Source: Micromonospora trifolii (GTDB lineage Bacteria; Actinomycetota; Actinomycetes; Mycobacteriales; Micromonosporaceae). Taken from it: a DNA stretch of 64,000 nt. How positions within the stretch are numbered: position 1 is the stretch's first letter; each line of letters starts with the position of its first letter. The stretch spans positions 85,150-149,149 of the forward strand of contig NZ_JAKKFD010000005.1 of assembly GCF_022229005.1 (NCBI RefSeq). Reading direction: 5' to 3'. This document shows positions 8,570 to 17,463 of this stretch, one piece after another. The notes under the pieces were generated by a model. It was not told the origin of the DNA and did not search any database. It saw only the letters and a program-made list of their open reading frames with translations. Both the position numbers and the translations under genes were made by a program.

Positions 8570-9991
8570 TCAGTCGGCGAGCAGGTCGAGCAGCAGCGCG
8601 GCGGTCCAGCTGAACGCCGGTGAGCCCAGCCCGGCGCCGGTGTCCGGGTGGAAGTACTCGTGGCAGCCGGCCCCGGCGACCAGACCGATCATCGAGCGGC
8701 GCAGCCCGGCGGCCAGCTCCGGGTGCCCGTGCCCGAGCAGCCCACGCCCAACCAGCCAGCCGATGTTGAGCCAGCTCGGCCCCCGCCAGTAACGCAGCGC
8801 CTCGAAGTCGGGTGCGGTGCGGTCGTAGGTCGGTAGCGGCCGGTCCATCCGCCGGGCCACCCCGAAGCGCGCCGAGCGGGCCTCGACGACAAGTGCGTCG
8901 GCCTGCCGGGTCGGCAGGTCGGGCAGGATCAGCGGGGTCAGCCCGAGCACCGTACGGGCGCTCACCAGACGGTCGGTGCGCAGGTCACGAGGCTGGAACG
9001 TGCCGGTCTCCGGGTCGTACAGCCGACGGAGGAGGGCTTCGGTGACGCGGGCCGCACGGGCCCGGTGCGGCCCGGGGTCGCCGCCGACCAGCGCGGCGAT
9101 CTCGGCGAGGGCGTGTTCGGCGGCCCCGAACGCCGCGTTGAACAGCGGGCACTCCACCAGGAACGGGTGACCGGCGGCCAGGTCGCGGTCGGCGTAGCCG
9201 TGCTCGCGGTACGCGGCGACGATCGCCAGGTAGCGCGCGTAGTCCAGGTCCGTGGGGCGGTGTGCGGCGTCGGCGTGCGTGGTGTCGTGCCGACGGTACG
9301 CGCGCATGACGGCCGCCTCGGCCGGCACCGCGGCCATCGGCTCGTCCCACGCCGGGCTGTTGTCCAACCCGGACTCCCACGGGTGCACGATGCAGACCAG
9401 CCCGTCACCGGCCACGTCCCGTCGGTCGGCCAGGTAACGCTGTTGGGCGACAAGCGCGGGATAGAGCCGACGCAGCGCGGCCAGGCCGGTGGGGTCGGGC
9501 GCCCGCCGGTACGCCAGCAACGCGGCGAGCGCGTGCACCGGCGGCTGGACCAGACCGGAGGTGGCCACCCCCGGTGCTCCCGGTACGTCGGCGGAGCCCC
9601 ACATCTCCGGTCCCGGGAAGTACGCGCCGACCCGCAGCGCCCTGTTGAACACGATGTGCGGCACCCGTCCGTCGGCCCACTGCGCCCGGAACAGGCTGGT
9701 CAGCTCCCGCCAGGCACGGTCGGGGCGAGCGTGGGCCAACCCGATCGCGATGAACGCCGAGTCCCAGCTCCACTGGTGCGGGTAGAGCGTGCGCGAGGGG
9801 ACCGTGTGGTCGTGCTCCCAGTTGGCGTCGAGCGTGTCGACCGCCAGTCGACGCAGCCGGGTCGCGTCGGCCGGGCCACCCGTGCCGGCGGCGTCGGCGC
9901 GCGTCGCTCCGACGTCGGCGGGTACGCCGACGCTTGTCGGCTCGGCATCGGCGGGCACGCCGACGCTGGTCAGCCTCCCGTCGGCGGTCAC
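8570..9991 (-). CDS. GH63-like (MGH1-type) glucosidase, cytoplasmic
   Basis: The protein is 473 aa with no signal peptide. The (alpha/alpha)6-barrel signatures of the GH63/trehalase-like clan are visible: YPHQWSWDSAFIAIGL, HPWESGLDNSPAWDEPM, YWRGPSWLNIGWLVGRGL and a C-terminal CHEYFHPDTGAGLGSPAFSWTAA segment. The acidic residues in WDSAF and in ESGLDNSP are the expected catalytic and binding positions. The first ~50 residues are Thr/Val/Ala-rich with repeated SVGVPADA-type units and look like a low-complexity leader. The GTG start overlaps the stop of the sugar isomerase gene (GTGA). It probably cleaves an alpha-glucoside or glycosyl-glycerate imported by the divergent ABC transporter; the exact substrate is unknown. 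Confidence 0.85.
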   Translation of the reverse strand: MTADGRLTSVGVPADAEPTSVGVPADVGATRADAAGTGGPADATRLRRLAVDTLDANWEHDHTVPSRTLYPHQWSWDSAFIAIGLAHARPDRAWRELTSLFRAQWADGRVPHIVFNRALRVGAYFPGPEMWGSADVPGAPGVATSGLVQPPVHALAALLAYRRAPDPTGLAALRRLYPALVAQQRYLADRRDVAGDGLVCIVHPWESGLDNSPAWDEPMAAVPAEAAVMRAYRRHDTTHADAAHRPTDLDYARYLAIVAAYREHGYADRDLAAGHPFLVECPLFNAAFGAAEHALAEIAALVGGDPGPHRARAARVTEALLRRLYDPETGTFQPRDLRTDRLVSARTVLGLTPLILPDLPTRQADALVVEARSARFGVARRMDRPLPTYDRTAPDFEALRYWRGPSWLNIGWLVGRGLLGHGHPELAAGLRRSMIGLVAGAGCHEYFHPDTGAGLGSPAFSWTAALLLDLLAD

Positions 9992-10809
9992 GCGGCGGCC
10001 CGCCGGGGCAGCGCGTGTCGCAGCACAGTGGCCGCCTGTTGAAGGGCCCGGACCGGGTCGCCGCGGAGCCGGCACTCCAGGGCCAGCCAACCCCGGTAGT
10101 CCAGCTCCAGCAGGGTACGGACCAGCGCCGGCCAGTCCAGGTGCCCGGCGCCGGGCTGGTACCGGTTGGAGTCGCTGACCTGCACGTGCCCGAGGTACGG
10201 CGCGGCGGCGCGCAGCGCGCGGTGCACGTCGTCCTCCTCGATGTTCATGTGGAAGGTGTCGGCAACCACCCGGACCGACGGCAGCCCGAGCGTGGCGCAG
10301 AGCGCGACCGCCTCGTCGAGGCGGTTGACCATGTGGTCCTCGTACCTGTTGAGGGGTTCCAGGAAGAGGGTGACCCCCTCGGCCTGGGCGTGGTGGCCCA
10401 ACTCGCCGAGGGCGTCGAGGAGCACCTGCCGGTCGCCGTCCGGCGGGCGGGGCGGCTCGAACGGCGGCAGTCGCCGGGAGAACATCCCCCAGGCGGCCGG
10501 GGTCATCACGCCGACGCCGCCCAGCTCGGCGATCACCGAGAGCTGGGAGCGCAGGTTGCGGACGGCGTCGGCGGACCGGGCGGGGTCGAAGTCGCCGATG
10601 AAGTGGTCCATCTCGACGCAGACGGTGGGCATCACCACCCCGGCGGCGCGGGCCCGGCGCAACTCGGGCAGCCGGCGGACGAACGCCAGGTCGCCGCCGC
10701 CGCGTAGCTCGATGCCCTGGTAGCCGAGGGCGGCCGCGAGGGCGTACTTCTGGATCAGGTTGGTGCCCGGCAGGAGCTGTTCCTGACAGGCCAGCGCGAT
10801 GGTGGTCAT
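9988..10809 (-). CDS. Sugar phosphate isomerase/epimerase family TIM-barrel protein
   Basis: The protein is 273 aa of the xylose-isomerase-like/AP-endonuclease-2 TIM barrel fold. Metal-ligand positions are visible in FLEPLNRYE, VVADTFHMN, HVQVSDSNR and LALECRL. Such proteins epimerise or isomerise ketoses, or dehydrate inosose. The ATG overlaps the upstream dehydrogenase stop (ATGA), and the end overlaps the GH63-like start, so the three are one translationally coupled operon. It is most likely a catabolic enzyme for the sugar taken up by the divergent transporter. Confidence 0.88.
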   Translation of the reverse strand: MTTIALACQEQLLPGTNLIQKYALAAALGYQGIELRGGGDLAFVRRLPELRRARAAGVVMPTVCVEMDHFIGDFDPARSADAVRNLRSQLSVIAELGGVGVMTPAAWGMFSRRLPPFEPPRPPDGDRQVLLDALGELGHHAQAEGVTLFLEPLNRYEDHMVNRLDEAVALCATLGLPSVRVVADTFHMNIEEDDVHRALRAAAPYLGHVQVSDSNRYQPGAGHLDWPALVRTLLELDYRGWLALECRLRGDPVRALQQAATVLRHALPRRAAA

Positions 10810-11846
10810 GAGAACCTCAGCACGACTTGGAGGACGTCACCGGCGCCGCGGTCGAGCAGCGCGAGGGCGTCGGCGACCGCGCTGGCGTCGACGATGTGGC
10901 TGACCAGCGGCAGCGGGTCGACGCTGCGGTCGGCCACCAGGTCCATGAAGGTCTGCGCGACCCGGTCTCCGGTCCACCGGCCGGCCATGCTCGGCGCGGG
11001 GGTGGGCCCGGAGACCTGGGCGGCCACCAACTGGATGCGGTTGTGGTGGAACTCCTCGCCGAGGCCGAGCGCGTCGGCCTGGCCCTGGTAGAAGCCTGCG
11101 GCCACGACCCGGCCGGCGTGGGCGGTGGAGCGGATCGCCTCGTGCAGCGCCGGGTACGCGCCGGACAACTCCAGGCAGACGTCGGCCCCCCGACCGCCGG
11201 TGGCCTGGCGCAGCACGGCGGCGGCGGAGGTGTCAGTGGCGTCCACTGTGCATCGCGCGCCGTATCGGGCGGCGTGCGCCAGCCGGCCGGGCACCGTGTC
11301 GACGGCCACCACCCGAGCCCCGGAGAGCACCGCGAGCCGGGTGGCGAGCAGCCCGATGACGCCCTGGCCGAAGACACCGACCCAGTCGCCGAGGTGCAGG
11401 TCACCGGCGAGCACGGCGGTCAGCGCGATGGCCCCGGGGCGGGCGAAGACCGCGGCGAGCGGATCCAACCCGGTGGGGAGCGCACGGACCGCGTCGGCGG
11501 CGAGCACGGCCTCGGCGCGGTGCCCCCAGATGCCCCAGACGAGCTGCCCCGGATGCCGGTCGGTGACCTCCGGCGCGACCTCGATGACCTCCCCGACCTC
11601 TTCGTAGCCGAAGCCGATCAACGGGTAGGGCACCGGCGTCTGTCGGGGGACGAACATCCGGGCGGCGTCGTCCCAGTCCTTGCTGAGCCGGGGATTGCTG
11701 CCCCGGTAGAGGGTCAGCTCGGTGCCGGCGGAGATGCCCGAGTAGCAGGTGCGGACTCGGACCTGGCCGGGGCCGAGCGGATCCGGCGGGCAGGGCTCGA
11801 GGCTGATGCGTCGAGGCCCGGCGAGAGAGACCACCCAGTTGCCCAT
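10806..11846 (-). CDS. Medium-chain (zinc-type) dehydrogenase/reductase
   Basis: The protein is 346 aa. It has an N-terminal GroES-like fold (RTCYSGISAGTELTLYRG, GFGYEEVGEVIEV) and a Rossmann NAD(P)-binding domain (GVFGQGVIGLLATRLAV, then an acidic residue in VAVDTVPGR, suggesting NAD preference). The classical structural-zinc cysteine cluster is absent. It is the first gene of the three-gene operon on this strand and would oxidise a polyol or keto-sugar. The start is the ATG at 11846, facing the divergent binding-protein gene over a 115-bp promoter region. Confidence 0.85.
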   Translation of the reverse strand: MGNWVVSLAGPRRISLEPCPPDPLGPGQVRVRTCYSGISAGTELTLYRGSNPRLSKDWDDAARMFVPRQTPVPYPLIGFGYEEVGEVIEVAPEVTDRHPGQLVWGIWGHRAEAVLAADAVRALPTGLDPLAAVFARPGAIALTAVLAGDLHLGDWVGVFGQGVIGLLATRLAVLSGARVVAVDTVPGRLAHAARYGARCTVDATDTSAAAVLRQATGGRGADVCLELSGAYPALHEAIRSTAHAGRVVAAGFYQGQADALGLGEEFHHNRIQLVAAQVSGPTPAPSMAGRWTGDRVAQTFMDLVADRSVDPLPLVSHIVDASAVADALALLDRGAGDVLQVVLRFS

Positions 11847-11961
11847 GTGTCACATCCCGGTAGCACTGGGCTCCAGGATAGCAAAAAATCGCGATATGTC
11901 TTGCCATTGATCAATCGAAGGTGTTGGATCCTTCTTGTACCCTTCGAGAGGAGTGCCATCG
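11847..11961. promoter_or_regulatory. Divergent promoter region with small palindromes
   Basis: This AT-richer region between the MDR operon and the binding-protein operon contains ATCGCGAT (11888-11895) and the perfect palindrome ATTGATCAAT (11906-11915). Both are operator candidates for one regulator controlling import and catabolism together. No regulator gene is adjacent. A GAGAGGAG ribosome site precedes the ATG at 11962. Confidence 0.45.
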
Positions 11962-13356
11962 ATGTCTGCACCTCCGAGGCGGATACTCGCCACCACCCTG
12001 ATCCTGGCACTGACCACGTCCACCCTGCTGGCCTGCGGCGACGACGAACCCGACAGCAACAGCAAGAAGATCACCGTCTGGAGCCTGGAGGACGTGGCCG
12101 ACCGGGTCACCGCCACCAAGGCGATCATCGCCGACTTCACCGCCAAGACGGGGATCCAGGTCGATCTCGTTACCGTCAACGAGGACCAGTTCCCCTCCCT
12201 GATCGCCGCCAACGCCGCCGCCGGTGACCTCCCCGACGTGGTCGGGTCCGTCTCCCTCGCCGGCATCCGCACGCTCGCCGGCAACGAGCTGCTACACGCT
12301 TCGGCGAACGCGGAGGTCGTCGACAAGCTGGGCAGGCAGACGTTCTCCCCCCGAGCGCTGGAGCTCACCTCCGACGACGGCAAACAGCTCTCCGTGCCCA
12401 GCGACGGGTGGGGGCAGCTGCTCGTCTACCGCAAGGACCTGTTCGCCGCGGCCGGCCTACCCGCCCCCGACACGTACGAGCGGATCACCGCCGCCGCGGC
12501 CCGACTGAACACCGGCGGCGTCGCCGGTATCACCGCGGCGACAGCCCCCAGCGACGTGTTCACCCAGCAGACCTTCGAGCACCTGGCGCTGGCCAACGGC
12601 TGTCAGCTCACCGACGACTCGGGCAAGGTGACACTGGATTCGCCCCAGTGCGTCGAGGCGTTCCGCTTCTACGGCGACCTGATCCGCAGCAGCTCGGTGA
12701 AGGGCGCGCAGGACGTGGACACCACCCGGGCCACCTACTTCGCGGGCAAGGCGGCCATGGTGATCTGGTCACCGTTCATCCTCGACGAGTTGGCCGGGTT
12801 GCGTAACGACGCGAAGCCGACCTGCCCCCAGTGCCAGGCCGACCCGGCGTTCCTCGCGAAGAACAGCGGGTTCGTGACCGCGATCAAGGGTCCGAACGGC
12901 ACCGAGCCGGCCCAGTACGGCGAGATCAGCTCGTGGGCGGTGCTCGACGGCGCGGCGGCCGACCCGGCCAAGTCCTTCGTGGAGTACATGCTCGGTGACG
13001 GCTACCCGCGCTGGTTCGGCATGTCCCCCGAGGGCCGCTTCCCGGTGCGCAAGGGCACCACGGCCGAGCCCGACGCGTACCTGACGGCCTGGAACACCAG
13101 CCAGGCGGGCGTGGACGCGAAGAAGCCCCTCACCGACGTGTACGGCGAAGAGGTGCTGGCCACGCTGCGCCGCAGCCCGGACACCTTCGGGCGCTGGGGC
13201 CTCACCCAGGGGCAGGGCAAACTCGTCGGCGCCATGCTCGGCGAGTTGCCGGTGCCCAAGGTGCTGGGCGACCTCGTCTCCGGCAAGTCCGACGCGGCGG
13301 CCACCGCCGGCCGCGCCACGAAGGACGTGGACGCCATCAAGGCGGGCGTCAATTGA
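11962..13356 (+). CDS. Sugar ABC transporter extracellular solute-binding lipoprotein
   Basis: The protein is 464 aa. A lipoprotein signal (RRILATTLILALTTS, lipobox LLAC with Cys near residue 25) places it anchored outside the membrane. The mature part is a family 1 solute-binding protein (KKITVWSLEDVADRVTATKAIIADF, then NAAAGDLPDVVGSVS and KAAMVIWSPFILDEL). The start is chosen at 11962 because GAGAGGAG lies 8 nt upstream; a slightly longer frame starts at 11935. The two permease genes follow directly with overlaps. Confidence 0.92.
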   Translation: MSAPPRRILATTLILALTTSTLLACGDDEPDSNSKKITVWSLEDVADRVTATKAIIADFTAKTGIQVDLVTVNEDQFPSLIAANAAAGDLPDVVGSVSLAGIRTLAGNELLHASANAEVVDKLGRQTFSPRALELTSDDGKQLSVPSDGWGQLLVYRKDLFAAAGLPAPDTYERITAAAARLNTGGVAGITAATAPSDVFTQQTFEHLALANGCQLTDDSGKVTLDSPQCVEAFRFYGDLIRSSSVKGAQDVDTTRATYFAGKAAMVIWSPFILDELAGLRNDAKPTCPQCQADPAFLAKNSGFVTAIKGPNGTEPAQYGEISSWAVLDGAAADPAKSFVEYMLGDGYPRWFGMSPEGRFPVRKGTTAEPDAYLTAWNTSQAGVDAKKPLTDVYGEEVLATLRRSPDTFGRWGLTQGQGKLVGAMLGELPVPKVLGDLVSGKSDAAATAGRATKDVDAIKAGVN

Positions 13357-14309
13357 CCACGACCGCGCCCGGCCCCGGCCGCTCCCCCACCAGGGAGCGG
13401 CCGGCGCCGCCCCGGCGCCGACCGTTGACCCTGCGCCGCCGCGAATCCCGGGCCGGGCTCGCGCTGGTCGCACCGACCCTGCTCGTCACCATCGCGGTCA
13501 TCGGCATCCCGATCGTGTGGACGGTGGTGCTCGCCTTCCAGCGGGTCCGGCTGGCCACGCTGCGCAAGACCGGCCTGTTCGGCGAGTTCACGATGGACAA
13601 CATCGACCGCGTGCTGCACACCCCCGGCTTCGCCGAGACGCTCTGGGTCACGCTGATCTACAGCATCGGTGGCACCGTCGGGTCGATAGTGCTCGGCCTG
13701 GTGGCCGCCCTGGTCGTCCGCCGGCCGTTCCGGGGTCGCACCCTGGTCCGGGCGTCCATGCTGCTGCCGTACGTGGCGCCGGTGGTCGCTGTGACGTTCG
13801 TCTGGCAGGTGATGCTCGACCCACAGCTCGGCATCGTCAACGCGTGGGGTCAACGCCTACTGGGCTGGGACGCCCCGGTGCCGTTCCTCACCCAGGAGTC
13901 GACAGCGCTGGCCACGGTGATCGTCTTCGAGGCGTGGCGGTACTTCCCGTTCGCGTTCCTGTTCCTACTGGCCCGGCTCCAGGCGGTGCCCGGTGAGTTG
14001 GAGGAGGCCGCCCGGGTCGACGGCGCCACCCCCACCCAGCGGTTCCGGCACATCCTGCTGCCGCAACTGCTGCCGGTGATCGCCCTGCTGGGTGTGCTGC
14101 GCTTCATCATGACGTTCAACAAGTTCGACGACGTCTACCTGCTCACCGGCGGTGCGGCCGGCACCGAGGTGGTGAGCGTGCGGGTCTACGAGTTCCTCAC
14201 CGCCCGTACCGACATCGGGGCCGCCGCCGCGCAGGCGGTCGTGCTTGCCGTGGTGCTCATCGTTTTCGTGCTGATCTATCTGCGCTTCTTCGGACGGAGG
14301 GTGAGCTGA
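13353..14309 (+). CDS. Sugar ABC transporter permease (MalF-type)
   Basis: The protein is 318 aa with about six membrane segments. An Arg/Pro-rich cytoplasmic N-terminus precedes the first helix (AGLALVAPTLLVTIAVIGI). The EAA loop that docks the ATPase reads EAARVDGATPTQRFRHILLP. The TTG start overlaps the stop of the binding-protein gene, indicating coupling. It pairs with the next permease to form the membrane channel. Confidence 0.92.
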   Translation: MTTTAPGPGRSPTRERPAPPRRRPLTLRRRESRAGLALVAPTLLVTIAVIGIPIVWTVVLAFQRVRLATLRKTGLFGEFTMDNIDRVLHTPGFAETLWVTLIYSIGGTVGSIVLGLVAALVVRRPFRGRTLVRASMLLPYVAPVVAVTFVWQVMLDPQLGIVNAWGQRLLGWDAPVPFLTQESTALATVIVFEAWRYFPFAFLFLLARLQAVPGELEEAARVDGATPTQRFRHILLPQLLPVIALLGVLRFIMTFNKFDDVYLLTGGAAGTEVVSVRVYEFLTARTDIGAAAAQAVVLAVVLIVFVLIYLRFFGRRVS

Positions 14310-15175
14310 TGGACCGGGACGTCGTCGAGACGGTGAGCCTGCGGTGGCTGCGCCGCCTGGTGATCGCCGTCTTCCTGGTGATCACGGTGTTCCCCTTCTA
14401 CTACATGCTGGTGCTCTCGGTGCGCCCCATCGAGCGGCTGCTGCTCGACCCCGGCGCGCTGGTGGTCGGCTTCGGTGAGCTGACAGTGGCCACGTACGCC
14501 GAGGTGCTCAAGGCGACCGACGACGGCGGCCAGGGCTTCCTCACCTTCATCCGCAACAGTGGGCTGGTCGCCGTCGCGGCGACGGTGCTCACCCTCCTGG
14601 TCGCGATCCCCGGCGCGTACGCGGTGGCCCGGCTGCGGTTCTTCGGCCGGCGGCAGGTCGACTTCCTGTTCCTGGCGGTCTACCTGTTTCCGTCGATCGT
14701 CATCGCGATCCCGCTGTTCGTGGTCTTCACCCGGGCCGGGTTGCGCGGCTCGCTGTTCGGTCTGGTGCTGGTCTACATCTCGCAGACGTTGCCGGTGTCG
14801 GTCTACATGCTGAAGAACTACTTCGAGACCATCCCGGTCAGTCTGGAGGAGTCCGCCGCCATCGACGGCGCCGGTCGGCTCGGCATCATCCGCCGTGTGA
14901 GCCTGCCCCTGGCGATGCCGTCGATCATGGCGGTCGCGCTCTACGACTTCATGATCGCCTGGAACGAGTTCCTCTTCGCCCTGCTGTTCCTGGTCGACAA
15001 ACCCAACCGGTGGACGGTGTCACTCGGGTTGTCCCTGCTCGCCGACGGGGTGGAGGTCCCCAAGACGGTGCTGATGGCCGGGTCGGTAGTGCTCACCCTG
15101 CCCATCGTGATCCTCTTCTTCGCCAGCGAACGGCTGCTCACCGAGGGGCTGACCAGCGGCGCGGAGAAGGGATGA
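14309..15175 (+). CDS. Sugar ABC transporter permease (MalG-type)
   Basis: The protein is 288 aa with about six membrane helices and the EAA-type loop EESAAIDGAGRLGIIRRVSLP. The ATG overlaps the upstream stop (TGATG). No ATP-binding subunit gene follows, so the importer probably borrows a shared ATPase of the MsiK type, as is usual for CUT1 sugar importers of actinomycetes. Confidence 0.92.
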   Translation: MDRDVVETVSLRWLRRLVIAVFLVITVFPFYYMLVLSVRPIERLLLDPGALVVGFGELTVATYAEVLKATDDGGQGFLTFIRNSGLVAVAATVLTLLVAIPGAYAVARLRFFGRRQVDFLFLAVYLFPSIVIAIPLFVVFTRAGLRGSLFGLVLVYISQTLPVSVYMLKNYFETIPVSLEESAAIDGAGRLGIIRRVSLPLAMPSIMAVALYDFMIAWNEFLFALLFLVDKPNRWTVSLGLSLLADGVEVPKTVLMAGSVVLTLPIVILFFASERLLTEGLTSGAEKG

Positions 15176-15229
15176 TCGTCTCGTCCGGGTCGCCCGCCCG
15201 GCCGCCACCGGCCCGGATACGGTGGCCTC

Positions 15230-15835
15230 ATGGCCAACCCGACCCGCTGGGCGACCGACACCGACCCCGAGCACTCACAGTGGTATATCGACCGGTTCCG
15301 CAAGCTCGTGGCCGAGGGCGCGGACCTGGCCGGCGAGGCCCGTCTGGTGGACGCCCTCGTCGCGCCCGGCTCCCGCATTCTCGACGCCGGTAGCGGCACC
15401 GGCCGCGTCGGTGCCGCACTGGCCGAGCGGGGGCACACGGTGGTCGGCGTGGACGCCGATCCCGCGCTGGTGGAGGCGGCCCGCGCCGACTATCCCGGCC
15501 CGACGTGGCTGGTCGCCGACCTCGCCGAGCTGGATCTACCGGCGCTGGGTGAGGCGGAGCCGTTCGACGCGGCGGTGCTGGCCGGCAACGTGCTCGCCTT
15601 CGTCGCCGTCGGCACCGAACCGGCTGTGCTGCGCCGGGTGGCCGCGCACCTGCGACCCGATGGCGTGCTGACTGTGGGCTTCGGCACCGAGCGCGGCTAC
15701 CCGCTGACCGCGTTCGACGCCGACGCGGTGGCCGCCGGGCTGCGCGTGGAGCAGCGCTTCGCCACCTGGGACCTGCGCCCGTGGCGCGACGACGCCCCGT
15801 TCGCGGTCACCGTCCTGCGCCGCCCGGCCGACTGA
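15230..15835 (+). CDS. Class I SAM-dependent methyltransferase
   Basis: The protein is 201 aa with a readable SAM-binding fold: motif I ILDAGSGTGRVGAAL, an acidic end of strand 2 in VVGVDADPALV, then FDAAVLAGNVLAFV and LRPDGVLTVGF. It is a small stand-alone Methyltransf_25/11-type enzyme, and the sequence gives no hint of substrate. It starts 55 bp after the transporter operon and may be read through from it. Confidence 0.88.
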   Translation: MANPTRWATDTDPEHSQWYIDRFRKLVAEGADLAGEARLVDALVAPGSRILDAGSGTGRVGAALAERGHTVVGVDADPALVEAARADYPGPTWLVADLAELDLPALGEAEPFDAAVLAGNVLAFVAVGTEPAVLRRVAAHLRPDGVLTVGFGTERGYPLTAFDADAVAAGLRVEQRFATWDLRPWRDDAPFAVTVLRRPAD

Positions 15836-15860
15836 CCACCGTCCGCGCACGGTGCCTCCC

Positions 15861-15920
15861 GGTGATCAAGAGATTTCCGTCAGGCTCGCGCCAGGTTCTG
15901 ACGCAAACCTCTTGATCACC
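15861..15920. terminator. Long imperfect palindrome between convergent genes (bidirectional terminator-like, repeat family)
   Basis: Arms of 23 nt (15861-15883, starting GGTGATCAAGAGATTT, and 15898-15920, ending CTCTTGATCACC) pair with only two mismatches around a 14-nt loop. The element sits between the convergent methyltransferase and eccB genes. I recognise this GATCAAGAGATTT-type element as a recurrent intergenic palindrome in Micromonosporaceae. It would act as a terminator for both strands. Confidence 0.7.
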
Positions 15921-15948
15921 GCCGCCCCGTCGACGGGGTGGGTCGCCC

Positions 15949-17334
15949 TCAGTCTGGGGCGGCGACGGCGCGGGCGGCGGCCGGGTCGAGGGTGGCGCCG
16001 GCGGGCACCAGGCTGACCAGCCCGGCCGGTAGCCGCACCGGCCGCACATCGCGGTAGCCGAGCATCGGGAGCACCTCCCGGTCGGCCAGCACGTACCGTC
16101 GACCCAGGTCGGTGACCACGGAGACGGCGCCGCCGGTCGCGCCGGGCGCCGCGGCGGCCTCGACCACCGCGCCGCGGCCCGGTTCCACCACCACGTGGTC
16201 GGCCAGCACCGCGCCGCCGGTCGGCGCGGTGCGGGGCACGGCCGTCAGGTCCCGCAGCGGTACGCCCCAGCGCACCTCACCAACCCCGCCGTCGTCGCCG
16301 ATGCGGGTGCAGAGCGCCCCGCCGTCGCCGGCCGCGAGCCGGGGCGGGGTCGGTGGCGGAGCATTCGGGCCGGTCGGGGCGAGATCAGGCACCGTGGGCA
16401 GCGCCGCGAACCGACCCAACGTCATCGGCACCGGCTCGACCTGCCCGGTGCGGGCCAGCAACAACCCCGCCTGCAACTCGGTGATGCCGGCCAGGCCGGC
16501 GTCGAGCGCCACCGCGTACTGCCGGCCACCACCGGAGTTGCTCACCAGGTAGACCGTGCCGATCGCGGCACCCGGCACGCGGGTGGCGGGCCGGCCCAGC
16601 GCTGGCAGATCGAGCGGGGCGAGGTCGGTGCCGGCGGGAAGCGAGTTGAGCAGTGCCGGCGCCACCGGAACCGCCTGGGCCCTGGTGGTGGCGAGCGCCG
16701 CCAGCACCCGGCTGGGATCACGGACGAGGTAGCGCCGCTGGTGCCAGACCAGGTGCAGCCCACCGTCGGGGTGGCGCAGCAGCAGCGCGTCGTCACCCAG
16801 CGGCCGACCGCCGTCGGGCTCGGTGCCGATCAGCAACGCCGAGCGGGGCGCCTCGACGCCCGCGCCGGCCGGAACCGTCGAGCAGACCGTCCACGCCGAG
16901 GCGGCCAGCCGGCCCGGGGCGGGCAGCGAGTCGGGTGCGTCGGCGATGCCCAGCGGCAGCCCGCGCGGGACCCCGTCGATCGTGCGTCGGGACACCAGGA
17001 CGGTCTTCGACCGGTCCGCCCCGACGATGAGCAGGGCCGAGGCGTAGTTGAGCACCGGGTGCAGCTTCTGCTCGCGATAGACGAACCGGGCGCCGGACTC
17101 CTTCTCCACGATCACCGCGCCCGGATCGCGCCACCCCTTGCCGCCGCCGGCGAACAGGCCGTAGAGGGCGAAACCACCGAGCCCGATCGCCGCGACCAGG
17201 ACGCTCGCCAGGCCGGCGCCGGCCAGCCTCCGAAACGGCGACTGCGCGGGGTCGGTCTCCCGCATGACCAGGGCGGCGACTGCCCGCTGGACGCTGAACT
17301 GGTAGGAGTGCAGCTGGTCCTGCCGCGACGGCAT
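15949..17334 (-). CDS. eccB: Type VII secretion protein EccB
   Basis: The protein is 461 aa. The hallmark EccB N-terminus MPSRQDQLHSYQFSVQRAV is followed by one membrane helix (LASVLVAAIGLGGFALYGLF, ~residues 45-65) and a large extracytoplasmic domain of repeated propeller-like segments ending in PVRLPAGLVSLVPAGATLDP. EccB is a core subunit of the ESX/T7SS membrane complex. The start is the ATG at 17334 with GGAGGGAA just upstream. No eccC, eccD, mycP or WXG100 gene is nearby, so the rest of the system must lie elsewhere. Confidence 0.93.
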   Translation of the reverse strand: MPSRQDQLHSYQFSVQRAVAALVMRETDPAQSPFRRLAGAGLASVLVAAIGLGGFALYGLFAGGGKGWRDPGAVIVEKESGARFVYREQKLHPVLNYASALLIVGADRSKTVLVSRRTIDGVPRGLPLGIADAPDSLPAPGRLAASAWTVCSTVPAGAGVEAPRSALLIGTEPDGGRPLGDDALLLRHPDGGLHLVWHQRRYLVRDPSRVLAALATTRAQAVPVAPALLNSLPAGTDLAPLDLPALGRPATRVPGAAIGTVYLVSNSGGGRQYAVALDAGLAGITELQAGLLLARTGQVEPVPMTLGRFAALPTVPDLAPTGPNAPPPTPPRLAAGDGGALCTRIGDDGGVGEVRWGVPLRDLTAVPRTAPTGGAVLADHVVVEPGRGAVVEAAAAPGATGGAVSVVTDLGRRYVLADREVLPMLGYRDVRPVRLPAGLVSLVPAGATLDPAAARAVAAPD

Positions 17335-17463
17335 GAGTTCCCTCCGGTGGATCGGCCGGGCACAGGATATGCGCTGCGTCGATCTCCTGCGGACCCTGCG
17401 TGGCCGCCCGTCGCGGGGCAACCGCTACCATCCGTGGACGAATCCGGCGGCGAGAGGGCACCC

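Noticed and set aside
16195..17463. Long plus-strand extension upstream of the spermidine-synthase-like gene
   Set aside because: It is antisense to eccB and has shadow composition. The true start is the GTG at 17464 with a ribosome site.
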